Shown piece after piece: positions 7,956 through 14,947 of a stretch of 37,747 nucleotides of DNA (position 1 is the stretch's first letter; each line of letters starts with the position of its first letter). This stretch comes from Deltaproteobacteria bacterium (GTDB taxonomy: Bacteria; Desulfobacterota; Binatia; UBA9968). The notes beneath the pieces were generated by a model. That model was not told the DNA's origin, did no database searches, and saw only the letters and a program-made list of their open reading frames with translations. Position numbers and translations under genes: made by a program. The DNA lies in NCBI GenBank assembly GCA_009379725.1, contig WHTF01000025.1:1-37747 (forward strand). The letters run 5' to 3'.

Positions 7956-8621
7956 CTAGTTCAGCCTGCGCGGCGACGTATCCGAACCCGGCTCCACATG
8001 GTCACCGCCGAGTCGCAGTAAACCGACCAGAGTATCTTCTCTATCTTTCAGAGTTCGCGCTTCCAGCAACGCCTGTTTCTCCGCCGGGTGAAACGGCAAT
8101 GAGACGCCTAGAAGATTCACCAGTTCCAGATCTGAAAAGCGCTCGGCCTGCTCCGGCTTGATATGCATGCCGTTAGCCTGGCCGTAAATCGTCAATGCTT
8201 GCAGGATGGCTGGACGATTACAGCTCCAGCCTTCGGCGAGCGTTGCATCGGGAAAATCCTTATAGATGGCTTTGACGCGGCGATAGCCGCGCCACAGCGC
8301 CAGCTCGTCTTCGAACCTGAAACGGTTGACTCCCCTGAGCTGAATAAAAAAGCGGCCATCAGCCGACTTCTCGGATTTTTCGATGTAGCCGGCGCAACCG
8401 AGCTTATAAAGGTCCGGTGCGTCCTTTTCAGCGCCAGGGAGAGGCCGATTATCCTGTTGCGGCGCGAACGGCTGAATCATGCCGAAGATCTTGTCTCCGT
8501 TCAGTGCGTCTTGCACCATATTGCAGTATCGCGGCTCGAAGATGTGCAACGGCAGAACGGTACCGGGAAGGAGCAACACTCCGGTCAAGGGAAATACCGG
8601 CAAGATGTCCGGCAGCGGCAT
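7956..8621 (-). CDS. LON peptidase substrate-binding (N-terminal) domain protein
   Basis: The protein begins LPDILPVFPLTGVLLLPG and continues LPLHIFEPRYCNMV, the hallmark start of the Lon N-terminal (PUA-like) domain. It has no AAA+ or protease domain; at 221 residues the Lon domain makes up the whole protein, as in stand-alone YcaB-like proteins. The role of such proteins is poorly known, and binding of unfolded peptides is assumed by homology. I chose the ATG at 8621 because GAGGA lies eight bases upstream; ATG at 8636 and TTG at 8696 are in frame further out. The upstream residues do not look like part of the domain. It is divergent from the PPOX-fold gene. Confidence 0.87.
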   Translation of the reverse strand: MPLPDILPVFPLTGVLLLPGTVLPLHIFEPRYCNMVQDALNGDKIFGMIQPFAPQQDNRPLPGAEKDAPDLYKLGCAGYIEKSEKSADGRFFIQLRGVNRFRFEDELALWRGYRRVKAIYKDFPDATLAEGWSCNRPAILQALTIYGQANGMHIKPEQAERFSDLELVNLLGVSLPFHPAEKQALLEARTLKDREDTLVGLLRLGGDHVEPGSDTSPRRLN

Positions 8622-8840
8622 TTTTGGGATCCTCATCGCCACAGATTTGGTCTCAGCCTCCGTATTGTTTATAGGGTATGCTGAATAACCGGTCAAGGAT
8701 CGATCCCCTCATCGCCGCGCTCAGACCGGTGGCGCAATATCGAAACGGCTCTTGCATTGCAGTGCTCGACTATTCTAGTTTGTCAAAAACGGATCGGTTG
8801 CCTGCGCATCGATGATCACTGCACGCGCGATAGGAACGCC

Positions 8841-9272
8841 ATGGCAGAATTTGCTCCCATAGATATAGCGACCGCGAGAGAGTTTTTAGTCAAAAACCAT
8901 TGGGGTGTGCTGACAACGCGGCGAAAAGACGGCTCGCTACAGATGTCGCCGATTACCGTCGGTATCGATGCCCAGGGGCGCGCCATCATCAGCAGCCGGG
9001 AAACCGCTTATAAGGTAAACAATCTGCGGCGCGACCCGCGTGCGGCGGTATGCGCGTTCACCCATGAATTTCATGGCGAGGGTTGGGTCCAAATCAGCGG
9101 TTCGGCACAAATCGTGTCGCTGCCCGAGGCGATCGCTACCTTGGTGTACCTGGAACGCCAAGCCAAGGGCGAGCACAAGAATTGGCCGGAGTTCCACGAA
9201 AGAATGGCGCGGGAAAGGCGCGTTATCATCCGCATCACCCTAGAGAGCGTTGGTCCGAAACGGCGCGGGTAA
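8841..9272 (+). CDS. Pyridoxamine 5'-phosphate oxidase-fold protein, probable PPOX-class F420- or FMN-dependent enzyme
   Basis: This 143-residue split-barrel protein contains WGVLTTRRKDGSLQMSP, which matches the N-terminal strands of the Rv1155-like PPOX family (hGvLaTxrxDGxPqxspv), and KVNNLRRDPRAAV, the usual helix before the central strand. Members bind FMN or F420 as homodimers and reduce or oxidise small substrates. No F420 biosynthesis gene is in the window, so the cofactor is undecided. The ATG at 8841 follows AGGA by five bases; an upstream TTG at 8757 would add a segment unlike the family. Its stop lies nine bases before the algH-like gene, so the two are probably cotranscribed. Confidence 0.85.
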   Translation: MAEFAPIDIATAREFLVKNHWGVLTTRRKDGSLQMSPITVGIDAQGRAIISSRETAYKVNNLRRDPRAAVCAFTHEFHGEGWVQISGSAQIVSLPEAIATLVYLERQAKGEHKNWPEFHERMARERRVIIRITLESVGPKRRG

Positions 9273-9281
9273 GCAGGCACG

Positions 9282-9932
9282 GTGTTTAACCTGAATCGAT
9301 TGAGAATCGAGAGATTATTGCCACCGCGTTTGCGGATCCCGCTCTGCGGCGTGTTGCTCTTGATGATTGCGCTGGTCCAGCCGGCGCATCGGCTCGCGGC
9401 GCAGCAGGAGAGCGACTTTGCCGGCCAGTTATTAGTCGCCCTGCCGGCAATGAAAGATCCACGGTTTGTCGAGTCGGTTATTTACATCGTGCAACACAAT
9501 CATGCAGGCACGATGGGTCTTGTCATCAATCGGCCGTTGGGGCAGACGCCTATCGAAGACGTGATTAAGGGCTTCAGCGTCGAAGGCCAAGACGCCAAGA
9601 GAGAAATCACCGTTCACTATGGCGGGCCGGTGAGCCCGCGCCAAGGTTTTGTCCTGCACAGTAACGACGTTGTCCTCGAAACCTCGAAAAAAGTTAAAGA
9701 TGGCATCGCCATGACTTCAGACCCGAAGATTATTGGCGAGATTTCTACCGGCAAAGGTCCGCGCCAGTTTTTACTGATGACCGGCTACGCCGGCTGGGCA
9801 CCCGGCCAGCTCGAAGACGAGATCAAAGCCAAATCATGGTTCTTGATCCCCGCCGATAAAGAAATCATCTTCGGCGAGCAGGCGGAGAAAAAGTGGCAAC
9901 GGGCGATGGACAAACGACAAATCCGACTTTGA
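9282..9932 (+). CDS. YqgE/AlgH (UPF0301) family protein with N-terminal signal peptide
   Basis: From about residue 45 the protein follows AlgH/YqgE closely: GQLLVALPAMKDPRF, SVIYIVQHN, GTMGLVINRP, VHYGGPVSP and TGYAGWAPGQLEDEI. The first 42 residues are an addition: basic residues, then a hydrophobic run CGVLLLMIALV, ending in RLAAQQ, which looks like a Sec signal peptide. Ordinary AlgH proteins are about 185-190 residues and cytoplasmic, so this version is probably exported or membrane-anchored. The biochemical function of the family is unknown. The start is a GTG at 9282 with weak Shine-Dalgarno support; starting later would remove the signal peptide. Confidence 0.88.
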   Translation: MFNLNRLRIERLLPPRLRIPLCGVLLLMIALVQPAHRLAAQQESDFAGQLLVALPAMKDPRFVESVIYIVQHNHAGTMGLVINRPLGQTPIEDVIKGFSVEGQDAKREITVHYGGPVSPRQGFVLHSNDVVLETSKKVKDGIAMTSDPKIIGEISTGKGPRQFLLMTGYAGWAPGQLEDEIKAKSWFLIPADKEIIFGEQAEKKWQRAMDKRQIRL

Positions 9933-9944
9933 ACGAGGAGAACG

Positions 9945-9984
9945 ATGAAAGTTCAACAGTTCAAAATTCGACGCCAGAGTTCAA
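9945..9984. repeat. GTTCAA cluster upstream of the binding-protein gene
   Basis: GTTCAA occurs at 9951, 9959 and 9979 in the gap between the algH-like and binding-protein genes. A 23-codon frame (ATG 9945 after GAGGAG, TGA 10014-10016) runs through it and overlaps the next start as ATGA. This could give translational coupling, or the frame may be accidental to the repeat. Confidence 0.55.
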
Positions 9985-10012
9985 TTGACGACAAATTAAT
10001 TGAGGGAAACAA

Positions 10013-10945
10013 ATGATCCGAATCGCCGTACCTGATTTAGTATCGAACTCTTATTTCCCCGCCATTGCCGCTGTCGAGCTGGGCTTTTTTAAATCCGAAG
10101 GACTCGACGCGAGCATCGATCTTTTGTTCCCTGTTCCTAAAACTTTTGAAGCGTTGCGCGATGGACAGCTCGATTTCGTCGTCGGCTCGGCGCACGCCAC
10201 ACTTTTGGCATTTCCTGACTGGAAAGGGGCAAAACTATTAGCAGCCGTCGCGCAGCACACCTACTGGTTTCTCGTCATTCGCAGCGATCTCAGTCCCCAG
10301 CGCGGTGATTTGAATATCGTCAAAGGGCTGCGCATCGGCGCGGCGCCCGGAGTTAATCTTAGCTTGCAACGACTGTTGCAGGAGGCCGGCATCGACCCTG
10401 AAAAAAACAATGTGCGGATCATGCCGATTCCCGGCGCAGCCGGACCCAACGTGTCTTTCGGCCTGTCCGCGGCAAAAGCGCTGGAGGAGGGCAAGCTCGA
10501 CGGTTTCTGGGCTAACGGCGTGGGTTGCGAAGTCGCATTGCGGCGCGGCATCGGAACCATGATTCTCGATGTGCGGCGCGGCGACGGCCCTCCTCCCGCT
10601 CGCCACTATACATTTTCAGCCCTGGTAGCGACGGAAAAAAGGATTCAAGAAGAGCCCGACACCGCCGCGGCCGCGATTCGCGCGCTCATGAAGGCGCACA
10701 AAGCACTCAAGAAAGACATAAATTTAGCTACCGAGGTCGGCAGAAAACGCTTCCCTGCCGCGGAAGCGGAACTCATCGCCGAACTGATCCGGCGCGATCT
10801 GCCGTACTACGATCCGACGATCGCGGAAGAAAAAGTAAACAGTATGAATCGCTTCGCGCAAGACATCGGCTTACTCTCGGCGCCGGTTCCCTACAACCAA
10901 GTGGTCGCGGCTCAGTTCAGCCATTTGTGGCGCGAGCCGGTGTAA
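10013..10945 (+). CDS. NMT1/SsuA-like ABC-type substrate-binding protein, no signal peptide
   Basis: The 310-residue protein has the type-2 periplasmic-binding fold: AVELGFFKSEGLDASID, then FEALRDGQLDFVVGS, and GLRIGAAPG leading into lobe 2. These match the NMT1/ThiY/TauA/SsuA group that binds nitrogen, sulfonate or pyrimidine-precursor compounds. It begins directly with MIRIAVPDL and lacks any signal peptide or lipobox, and no permease or ATPase gene is adjacent. It may therefore act in the cytoplasm, as a ligand-binding protein or an enzyme such as a pyrimidine synthase, rather than in transport. The ATG follows GAGGG. It converges with the Nudix gene, leaving three bases between the stops. 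Confidence 0.85.
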   Translation: MIRIAVPDLVSNSYFPAIAAVELGFFKSEGLDASIDLLFPVPKTFEALRDGQLDFVVGSAHATLLAFPDWKGAKLLAAVAQHTYWFLVIRSDLSPQRGDLNIVKGLRIGAAPGVNLSLQRLLQEAGIDPEKNNVRIMPIPGAAGPNVSFGLSAAKALEEGKLDGFWANGVGCEVALRRGIGTMILDVRRGDGPPPARHYTFSALVATEKRIQEEPDTAAAAIRALMKAHKALKKDINLATEVGRKRFPAAEAELIAELIRRDLPYYDPTIAEEKVNSMNRFAQDIGLLSAPVPYNQVVAAQFSHLWREPV

Positions 10946-10948
10946 TTC

Positions 10949-11437
10949 TCAGCCGACGAACAGCGTATACTTCGCGCCATTGAGATTGGCAAGCGGCTTG
11001 GGAAGCAGCAGACGACGGTCGGGCGCGAGCACTCTTTGGGCAATTTCCCAATTCACCGGCGGTAATGGATTCAAGCCACGAATCTCATCGAGTGTGAAAT
11101 AACCGGCGTGATCGACTTCGTGGTCATCGGCTTTCGGTTCTCCGCTAATCGGCCGTAATAAGAGAACGATGTAGACTCCGTTTCCCGAATCGGGATCATA
11201 GCGGCTGCGCAGGCCCAACACCGCTTCAACTTCAGCGATGACTCCGGCCTCTTCCTGAACTTCACGCATCACTGCTTGTTCAATGGTCTCATCCGGTTCG
11301 ATGAAACCGCCCGGAAGCTGCCAATTGCCGCGTCCATGTCGCGACGCGCGCCGAACCAGCAACAGCCGGTCTTGGTGCACAACCGCGCCACCCACGCCGA
11401 TGTTGTACCCCAGATTATAGCGTTCAGGTATTGGCAT
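10949..11437 (-). CDS. Nudix hydrolase
   Basis: A full Nudix box lies at residues 44-66: G44, E50, then R58-E59-V-Q-E62-E63-A-G65-V, with the helix acidic residues that bind Mg2+. It follows the typical entry strand GVGGAVVHQDRLLLVRR and GNWQLPGG. The protein has 162 residues and no extra domain. Such enzymes hydrolyse nucleoside diphosphates linked to another group; the substrate is undetermined. The start lies 32 bp after the stop of the amidohydrolase upstream on the same strand, so the two are probably one transcript. Confidence 0.92.
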   Translation of the reverse strand: MPIPERYNLGYNIGVGGAVVHQDRLLLVRRASRHGRGNWQLPGGFIEPDETIEQAVMREVQEEAGVIAEVEAVLGLRSRYDPDSGNGVYIVLLLRPISGEPKADDHEVDHAGYFTLDEIRGLNPLPPVNWEIAQRVLAPDRRLLLPKPLANLNGAKYTLFVG

Positions 11438-11469
11438 GGTCCGCAGATTTCATGCAAGCGTCGGATCGA

Positions 11470-12648
11470 TCAAGAGTCCAAGTGAAACAACCGGACGGCG
11501 TTTTTCCAGCGGATCAATTCCTTGTCTTCTTGTGAAATTTTCCGATGCTTCTTAAGCAATTCCACGTCTTGGAATTTCATCCGCCCGCCCGGATCGTCAT
11601 GCGGATAATCTGTGGCAAAGAGAAATCGCTCGGCGCCCAAGAACTCGATGGCCTCCGAAAGTTCCGGTTCCTCGGTTTCGATCGTGAAGGAGAAATTGTT
11701 TTTAAAGTAATAACTCGCCGGCTTGATGTTTTTTTCCAAGAACTGGCTCGCCGGTAAGATGGCTCGCGCGCGGCGCAGTTTCTCGCCGACCTTTGACAAC
11801 ATTCCGTTACCCAGCGGCGATTCTTCCTGATCGTCATAATCAACCGGCGGCGCTTCGAGGATCTTGTCCAGGCGCTCAACCAAAGGTTTGATAAACGATG
11901 TGCCCGATTCGGTGTAGATGAACTGCAATTTAGGATAAACATCCAACAGGCCGCTGGTAAACAACGAAACCAAACTCATTTGCCCTTCTTGCGGCGCAAA
12001 TACGTAGAGACCGTCTCTCTGGAACGGCGGCAGATTACTGATGCGGTGGCCATGCTGGACATTGTGTAAGTAAAGCGGCATGTCCAGCTCTTCGGCTTTT
12101 TGGAAGAAGGGCCAGAGCTCGCGGCGGCTGCCGAGAGGCTCGCCATAGGGATGCTCTCTGACCGGGAACACCTTGTCGAGCACGGCCGTCTTAAATCCAT
12201 TTTCCTTGGCCCATTCCAACTCACGAATCGCAGCCGCTACATCCTGCAAAGCCACCAAGGCGACAGCGAGAATTTTCCCGGCGAATTCTTTCGCAATGCG
12301 CAACATCGCCTGGTTATGCGAACGCGCCATATGAGCGGCGAGCTCCGGTTCTAGGACATAGGACCACCAGCCGGAGAATTGCGGTAAAATAAAATGTTTG
12401 TCGATGCCCAGACGCTTCTCGTAATCGATCATGCGCGCTTCGACGTCCCACAAACTTCTGAACATCGCGCCCGACCCTGGCGCGCCGAGCGGGCTCGTAC
12501 CTGGAATGGGCACATGACCTGGAAAATCCGCATCCACGTAGAGGCCATCTTGATTGAACTGCAGCCTCGGTTTGCGCAAACCGAGGCTGCCGCTGACGCC
12601 ATCGAACGCGTCCTTCGGCATCAGATGTGTATCGCAATCGATGATCAC
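11470..12648 (-). CDS. Amidohydrolase_2 family metal-dependent hydrolase (ACMSD-like)
   Basis: The 392-residue protein opens with IIDCDTHLMP (D6 and H8 ligands). It has LYLHNVQHG (H195) in the barrel and FATDYPHDDP (D347) at the position of the catalytic Asp, the pattern of PF04909 decarboxylases and hydrolases. EWAKENGFKTAVLD is the usual helix-strand before the second ligand. It probably acts in the cytoplasm on a small carboxylic or aromatic acid. Codons about 20-30 contain a perfect 30-bp DNA palindrome, and the encoded residues look like an insertion between the first strand and the loop. It is followed by the Nudix gene. Confidence 0.88.
   Translation of the reverse strand: MIIDCDTHLMPKDAFDGVSGSLGLRKPRLQFNQDGLYVDADFPGHVPIPGTSPLGAPGSGAMFRSLWDVEARMIDYEKRLGIDKHFILPQFSGWWSYVLEPELAAHMARSHNQAMLRIAKEFAGKILAVALVALQDVAAAIRELEWAKENGFKTAVLDKVFPVREHPYGEPLGSRRELWPFFQKAEELDMPLYLHNVQHGHRISNLPPFQRDGLYVFAPQEGQMSLVSLFTSGLLDVYPKLQFIYTESGTSFIKPLVERLDKILEAPPVDYDDQEESPLGNGMLSKVGEKLRRARAILPASQFLEKNIKPASYYFKNNFSFTIETEEPELSEAIEFLGAERFLFATDYPHDDPGGRMKFQDVELLKKHRKISQEDKELIRWKNAVRLFHLDS
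12561..12590. repeat. Perfect 30-bp palindrome inside the amidohydrolase coding sequence
   Basis: GCAGCCTCGGTTTGC (12561-12575) is followed with no spacer by its exact reverse complement (12576-12590). It lies within codons about 20-30 of the amidohydrolase, keeping the frame. It could form a strong hairpin in the mRNA near the 5' end of the gene. Confidence 0.85.
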
Positions 12649-12754
12649 CGCTTCTCCTCTGCACCTTTGAAAGAGATTGAATCATTTGCTTATAGGGCGC
12701 TCATGATAAAGAAGTCAAGTTCGCGGCAGTGAAACGGGCGCGCAGTTCAAACGT

Positions 12755-12783
12755 AGAGGAGACGGGCGAAAACCGCCTCCTCT
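12755..12783. terminator. Imperfect hairpin between the arginine-rich gene and the amidohydrolase gene
   Basis: AGAGGA and TCCTCT arms, with inner GGCG/CGCC pairing, enclose a short loop in the 186-bp gap downstream of the arginine-rich gene. No T tract follows on either strand, so rho-independent termination is uncertain. The rest of the gap shows nothing I can assign. Confidence 0.35.
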
Positions 12784-12834
12784 GGAAAATAATTCAAAAG
12801 ATCTGATGCAGAGGTTTTTCGGGCAGGCTTCTGA

Positions 12835-13338
12835 TCATCGGCCATAACGATCGTTATTCCACCAGCCGTACCGGCGGCCACGGTCGTTATTCCACCATCC
12901 GCTTCTGCCACGATTCCAGCGGTTATCGTTGTTCCGCCAACCGTAATGATTTCCTCGATTATCATTACGGCCATACCGGTAATTGTGACCTCGATACCTG
13001 TCGAGATCCCGGCGCAGTACGCTATGATCCCGTCTAAACTCCTGACGACTCCGCGCTACCTCTCTTGCGTCCTTTCTGATCTCGGCTCTCCCTCGTGCAA
13101 TCTCGCGTGGCGAAGCTCCTCTGCTAATATTACGGCGCAACTCGAATCGACTGCGCCTGAGATCGCCCAGATCTCTATGCAACTCCGCCCGGCTCCTCCT
13201 AGCCTCGCGATAATCACGCCGGATTTCTCCTGAAGCGCCCCTGTGAGACCGCCTGCTGTCCGCCAGCGCCGCATCGCCAAGTAACAGCAGCGAAAACACT
13301 CCAGCGCCTAACCCTATAAAAGTTTTGGTCATTCTCAT
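12835..13338 (-). CDS. Small secreted arginine-rich protein with C-terminal WNND repeats, function unknown
   Basis: A strong AAGGAGG lies seven bases before the ATG at 13338, giving 167 residues. Residues 1-27 form a signal peptide (TKTFIGLGAGVFSLLLL, with a likely cleavage site ALA|D). Residues 28-110 are dominated by Arg, Glu and Asp in a helix-like pattern with recurring RRSR, LRRSRFELRR and RRD units, and resemble an amphipathic coil. Residues 115-167 are rich in Asn, Gly, Arg, Trp and Tyr, with repeats GWRNND, WWNNDRG and YGWWNNDRYG. It is very basic and probably periplasmic or extracellular. I do not recognise a family. Binding of an anionic polymer is conceivable but is only inference. 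Confidence 0.8.
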   Translation of the reverse strand: MRMTKTFIGLGAGVFSLLLLGDAALADSRRSHRGASGEIRRDYREARRSRAELHRDLGDLRRSRFELRRNISRGASPREIARGRAEIRKDAREVARSRQEFRRDHSVLRRDLDRYRGHNYRYGRNDNRGNHYGWRNNDNRWNRGRSGWWNNDRGRRYGWWNNDRYGR

Positions 13339-13498
13339 GGTTAACCCTCCTTGCCAATTTAGACGTGGACCCACGGCAAACGTTAATGGGACACCGTCAA
13401 AGGAACAGGTCTCGCAAAAACTACGCAATCCAAGGCACTTGTAAACGGCCTAAATCGACAGGGCGCAGAAAAACACTCGCGGTTTACCGCCGGATCAT

Positions 13499-13527
13499 TT
13501 TTCACGGTTTTTAACCCTTCTTATAAA
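13499..13527 (+). promoter_or_regulatory. Possible sigma70-type promoter for the GlpC-like gene
   Basis: TTTTCA (13499-13504) and TATAAA (13522-13527) are spaced by 17 bp, about 85 bp before the GTG at 13612. They match four and five of six consensus bases. The 273-bp divergent gap between the arginine-rich and Fe-S genes must hold promoters for both; none is clear on the other strand. Confidence 0.35.
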
Positions 13528-13611
13528 CGAGCGTGTAACACTCACGACTTGCCGAATGTAAATGACAAGGGTAAAAAAGCCTTAGGATGCCGGTAACAAA
13601 GGAGCGATCTC

Positions 13612-14928
13612 GTGAGCCATAAGCCCGCCTACGACCCGACCGATTCACGATACTACGATGAAAAAGATTTGCGTTCGGAAGTCGAACGCATCTTCAGCCT
13701 GTGTGCGGACTGCCGCATGTGCGTTAAGTTCTGCGGTAGTTTTCCCAAAATGTTCGACGCCGTCGACGATTATTGTACCGAAGGTAAATACGCTGAAGTC
13801 GATACTCAAAAGTTAAAGACCGAAGATGTTAAGCAGATCGTCGATCTCTGTTTTCAGTGCAAGCTTTGCTACATCAAATGCCCGTATACGCCCGGCGATC
13901 ACGAGTGGAGCATCGATTTTCCACGCTTGATAGCCCGAGCCAAGGCCCAGGAGGTCAAGAAATATGGTGTCTCGCTTGGAGATCGAATTCTCGGCGACCC
14001 CGATCGAGTGGGTAAAATCGGCACAGCCACTGCGCCGCTGGCCAACTGGGCCAACCAGAATCCTCTCAACCGCCAACTGATGCAAAGCATCGCCGGCATC
14101 CACAAGGACAAAAAACTCCCCTCCTTCGCAGCAAAAACTTTTGCCGCTCAGTTCTCCGCACACAAAAAGCCGGCTCAACGGGAACCCACCGCGAAGATTG
14201 CGTTTTTCTCCACCTGCTACGTCAATTATAACGACCCCCAGATCGGTCTCGACACGCTGGAGGTCATGGGTCGTAACAACGTTGACGTTTCGTTGGCCTA
14301 CGAACGTTGTTGCGGCATGCCGCTCTGGCACAACGGCGACATGGAAGGAGCGATTGAAGCCGCGCGCAATAATGTCGCAGATCTGCTGCACCATGTGAGC
14401 GACGGCAGGACGATCGTGGCCACCAATCCGACTTGCTCGCAGATGATCCGCGTCGAATACCCAAGGATGCTTGGCACCGATGACGCCAAGAAAGTCGCCG
14501 CCAAGACGTCCGATCCGATGGAATTTCTTGCGCGCTTGGCCACCGAAGGAAAATTGAATAGGAATTTCAAGACCGGCGCCGGGCAGGTCAACTACCACAT
14601 GCCCTGCCACCTGCGAGCCCAGAATGTCGGTTACAAAACGCGCGACGTGCTCGCGCTCCTGCCTGATACGAAAATAAAAGTGGTTGAGGAATGTTCAGGC
14701 CACGATGGCACCTGGGCGCTGAAAAAAGAAAATTTCCAGCAGTCGCTCAAATGGGGTAGGCGCGCTTTCAATGCAATGGCTGAGGGAGAGCCCAAGACCA
14801 CCTGTTCGGATTGCCCATTGGCCGCCATTCAGATCGAGCAGGGAGCCGGCCGCCGGCCGATGAATCCGATGCAGATCCTGGCCAAGAGTTACCGCGGGGA
14901 GCCTATCGATCAAGAGAAAACCGTTTAA
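13612..14928 (+). CDS. GlpC/HdrD-like iron-sulfur oxidoreductase
   Basis: Two [4Fe-4S] ferredoxin motifs are complete: C31-x2-C34-x2-C37-x3-C41 and C80-x2-C83-x2-C86-x3-C90-P. They are followed by CCG-type modules: ERCCGMPLWHNGD near residue 240, and HMPCHLRAQ with ECSGHDGTW near 325-365. This is the layout of GlpC and HdrD/LutA relatives, which pass electrons from a partner dehydrogenase to quinone or a thiol/disulfide. The second CCG reads CSG, so that cluster may differ. No flavin dehydrogenase partner is adjacent. The GTG start at 13612 follows AAAGGAG. It converges with the glutathione reductase gene, 19 bases separating the stops. Confidence 0.87.
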   Translation: MSHKPAYDPTDSRYYDEKDLRSEVERIFSLCADCRMCVKFCGSFPKMFDAVDDYCTEGKYAEVDTQKLKTEDVKQIVDLCFQCKLCYIKCPYTPGDHEWSIDFPRLIARAKAQEVKKYGVSLGDRILGDPDRVGKIGTATAPLANWANQNPLNRQLMQSIAGIHKDKKLPSFAAKTFAAQFSAHKKPAQREPTAKIAFFSTCYVNYNDPQIGLDTLEVMGRNNVDVSLAYERCCGMPLWHNGDMEGAIEAARNNVADLLHHVSDGRTIVATNPTCSQMIRVEYPRMLGTDDAKKVAAKTSDPMEFLARLATEGKLNRNFKTGAGQVNYHMPCHLRAQNVGYKTRDVLALLPDTKIKVVEECSGHDGTWALKKENFQQSLKWGRRAFNAMAEGEPKTTCSDCPLAAIQIEQGAGRRPMNPMQILAKSYRGEPIDQEKTV

Positions 14929-14947
14929 ATCGTTTAACCGTGCGACA

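Noticed and set aside
13813-14610. A 265-codon minus-strand frame inside the Fe-S protein gene
   Set aside because: It is antisense to a gene with two complete [4Fe-4S] motifs and has no family signature or ribosome site.
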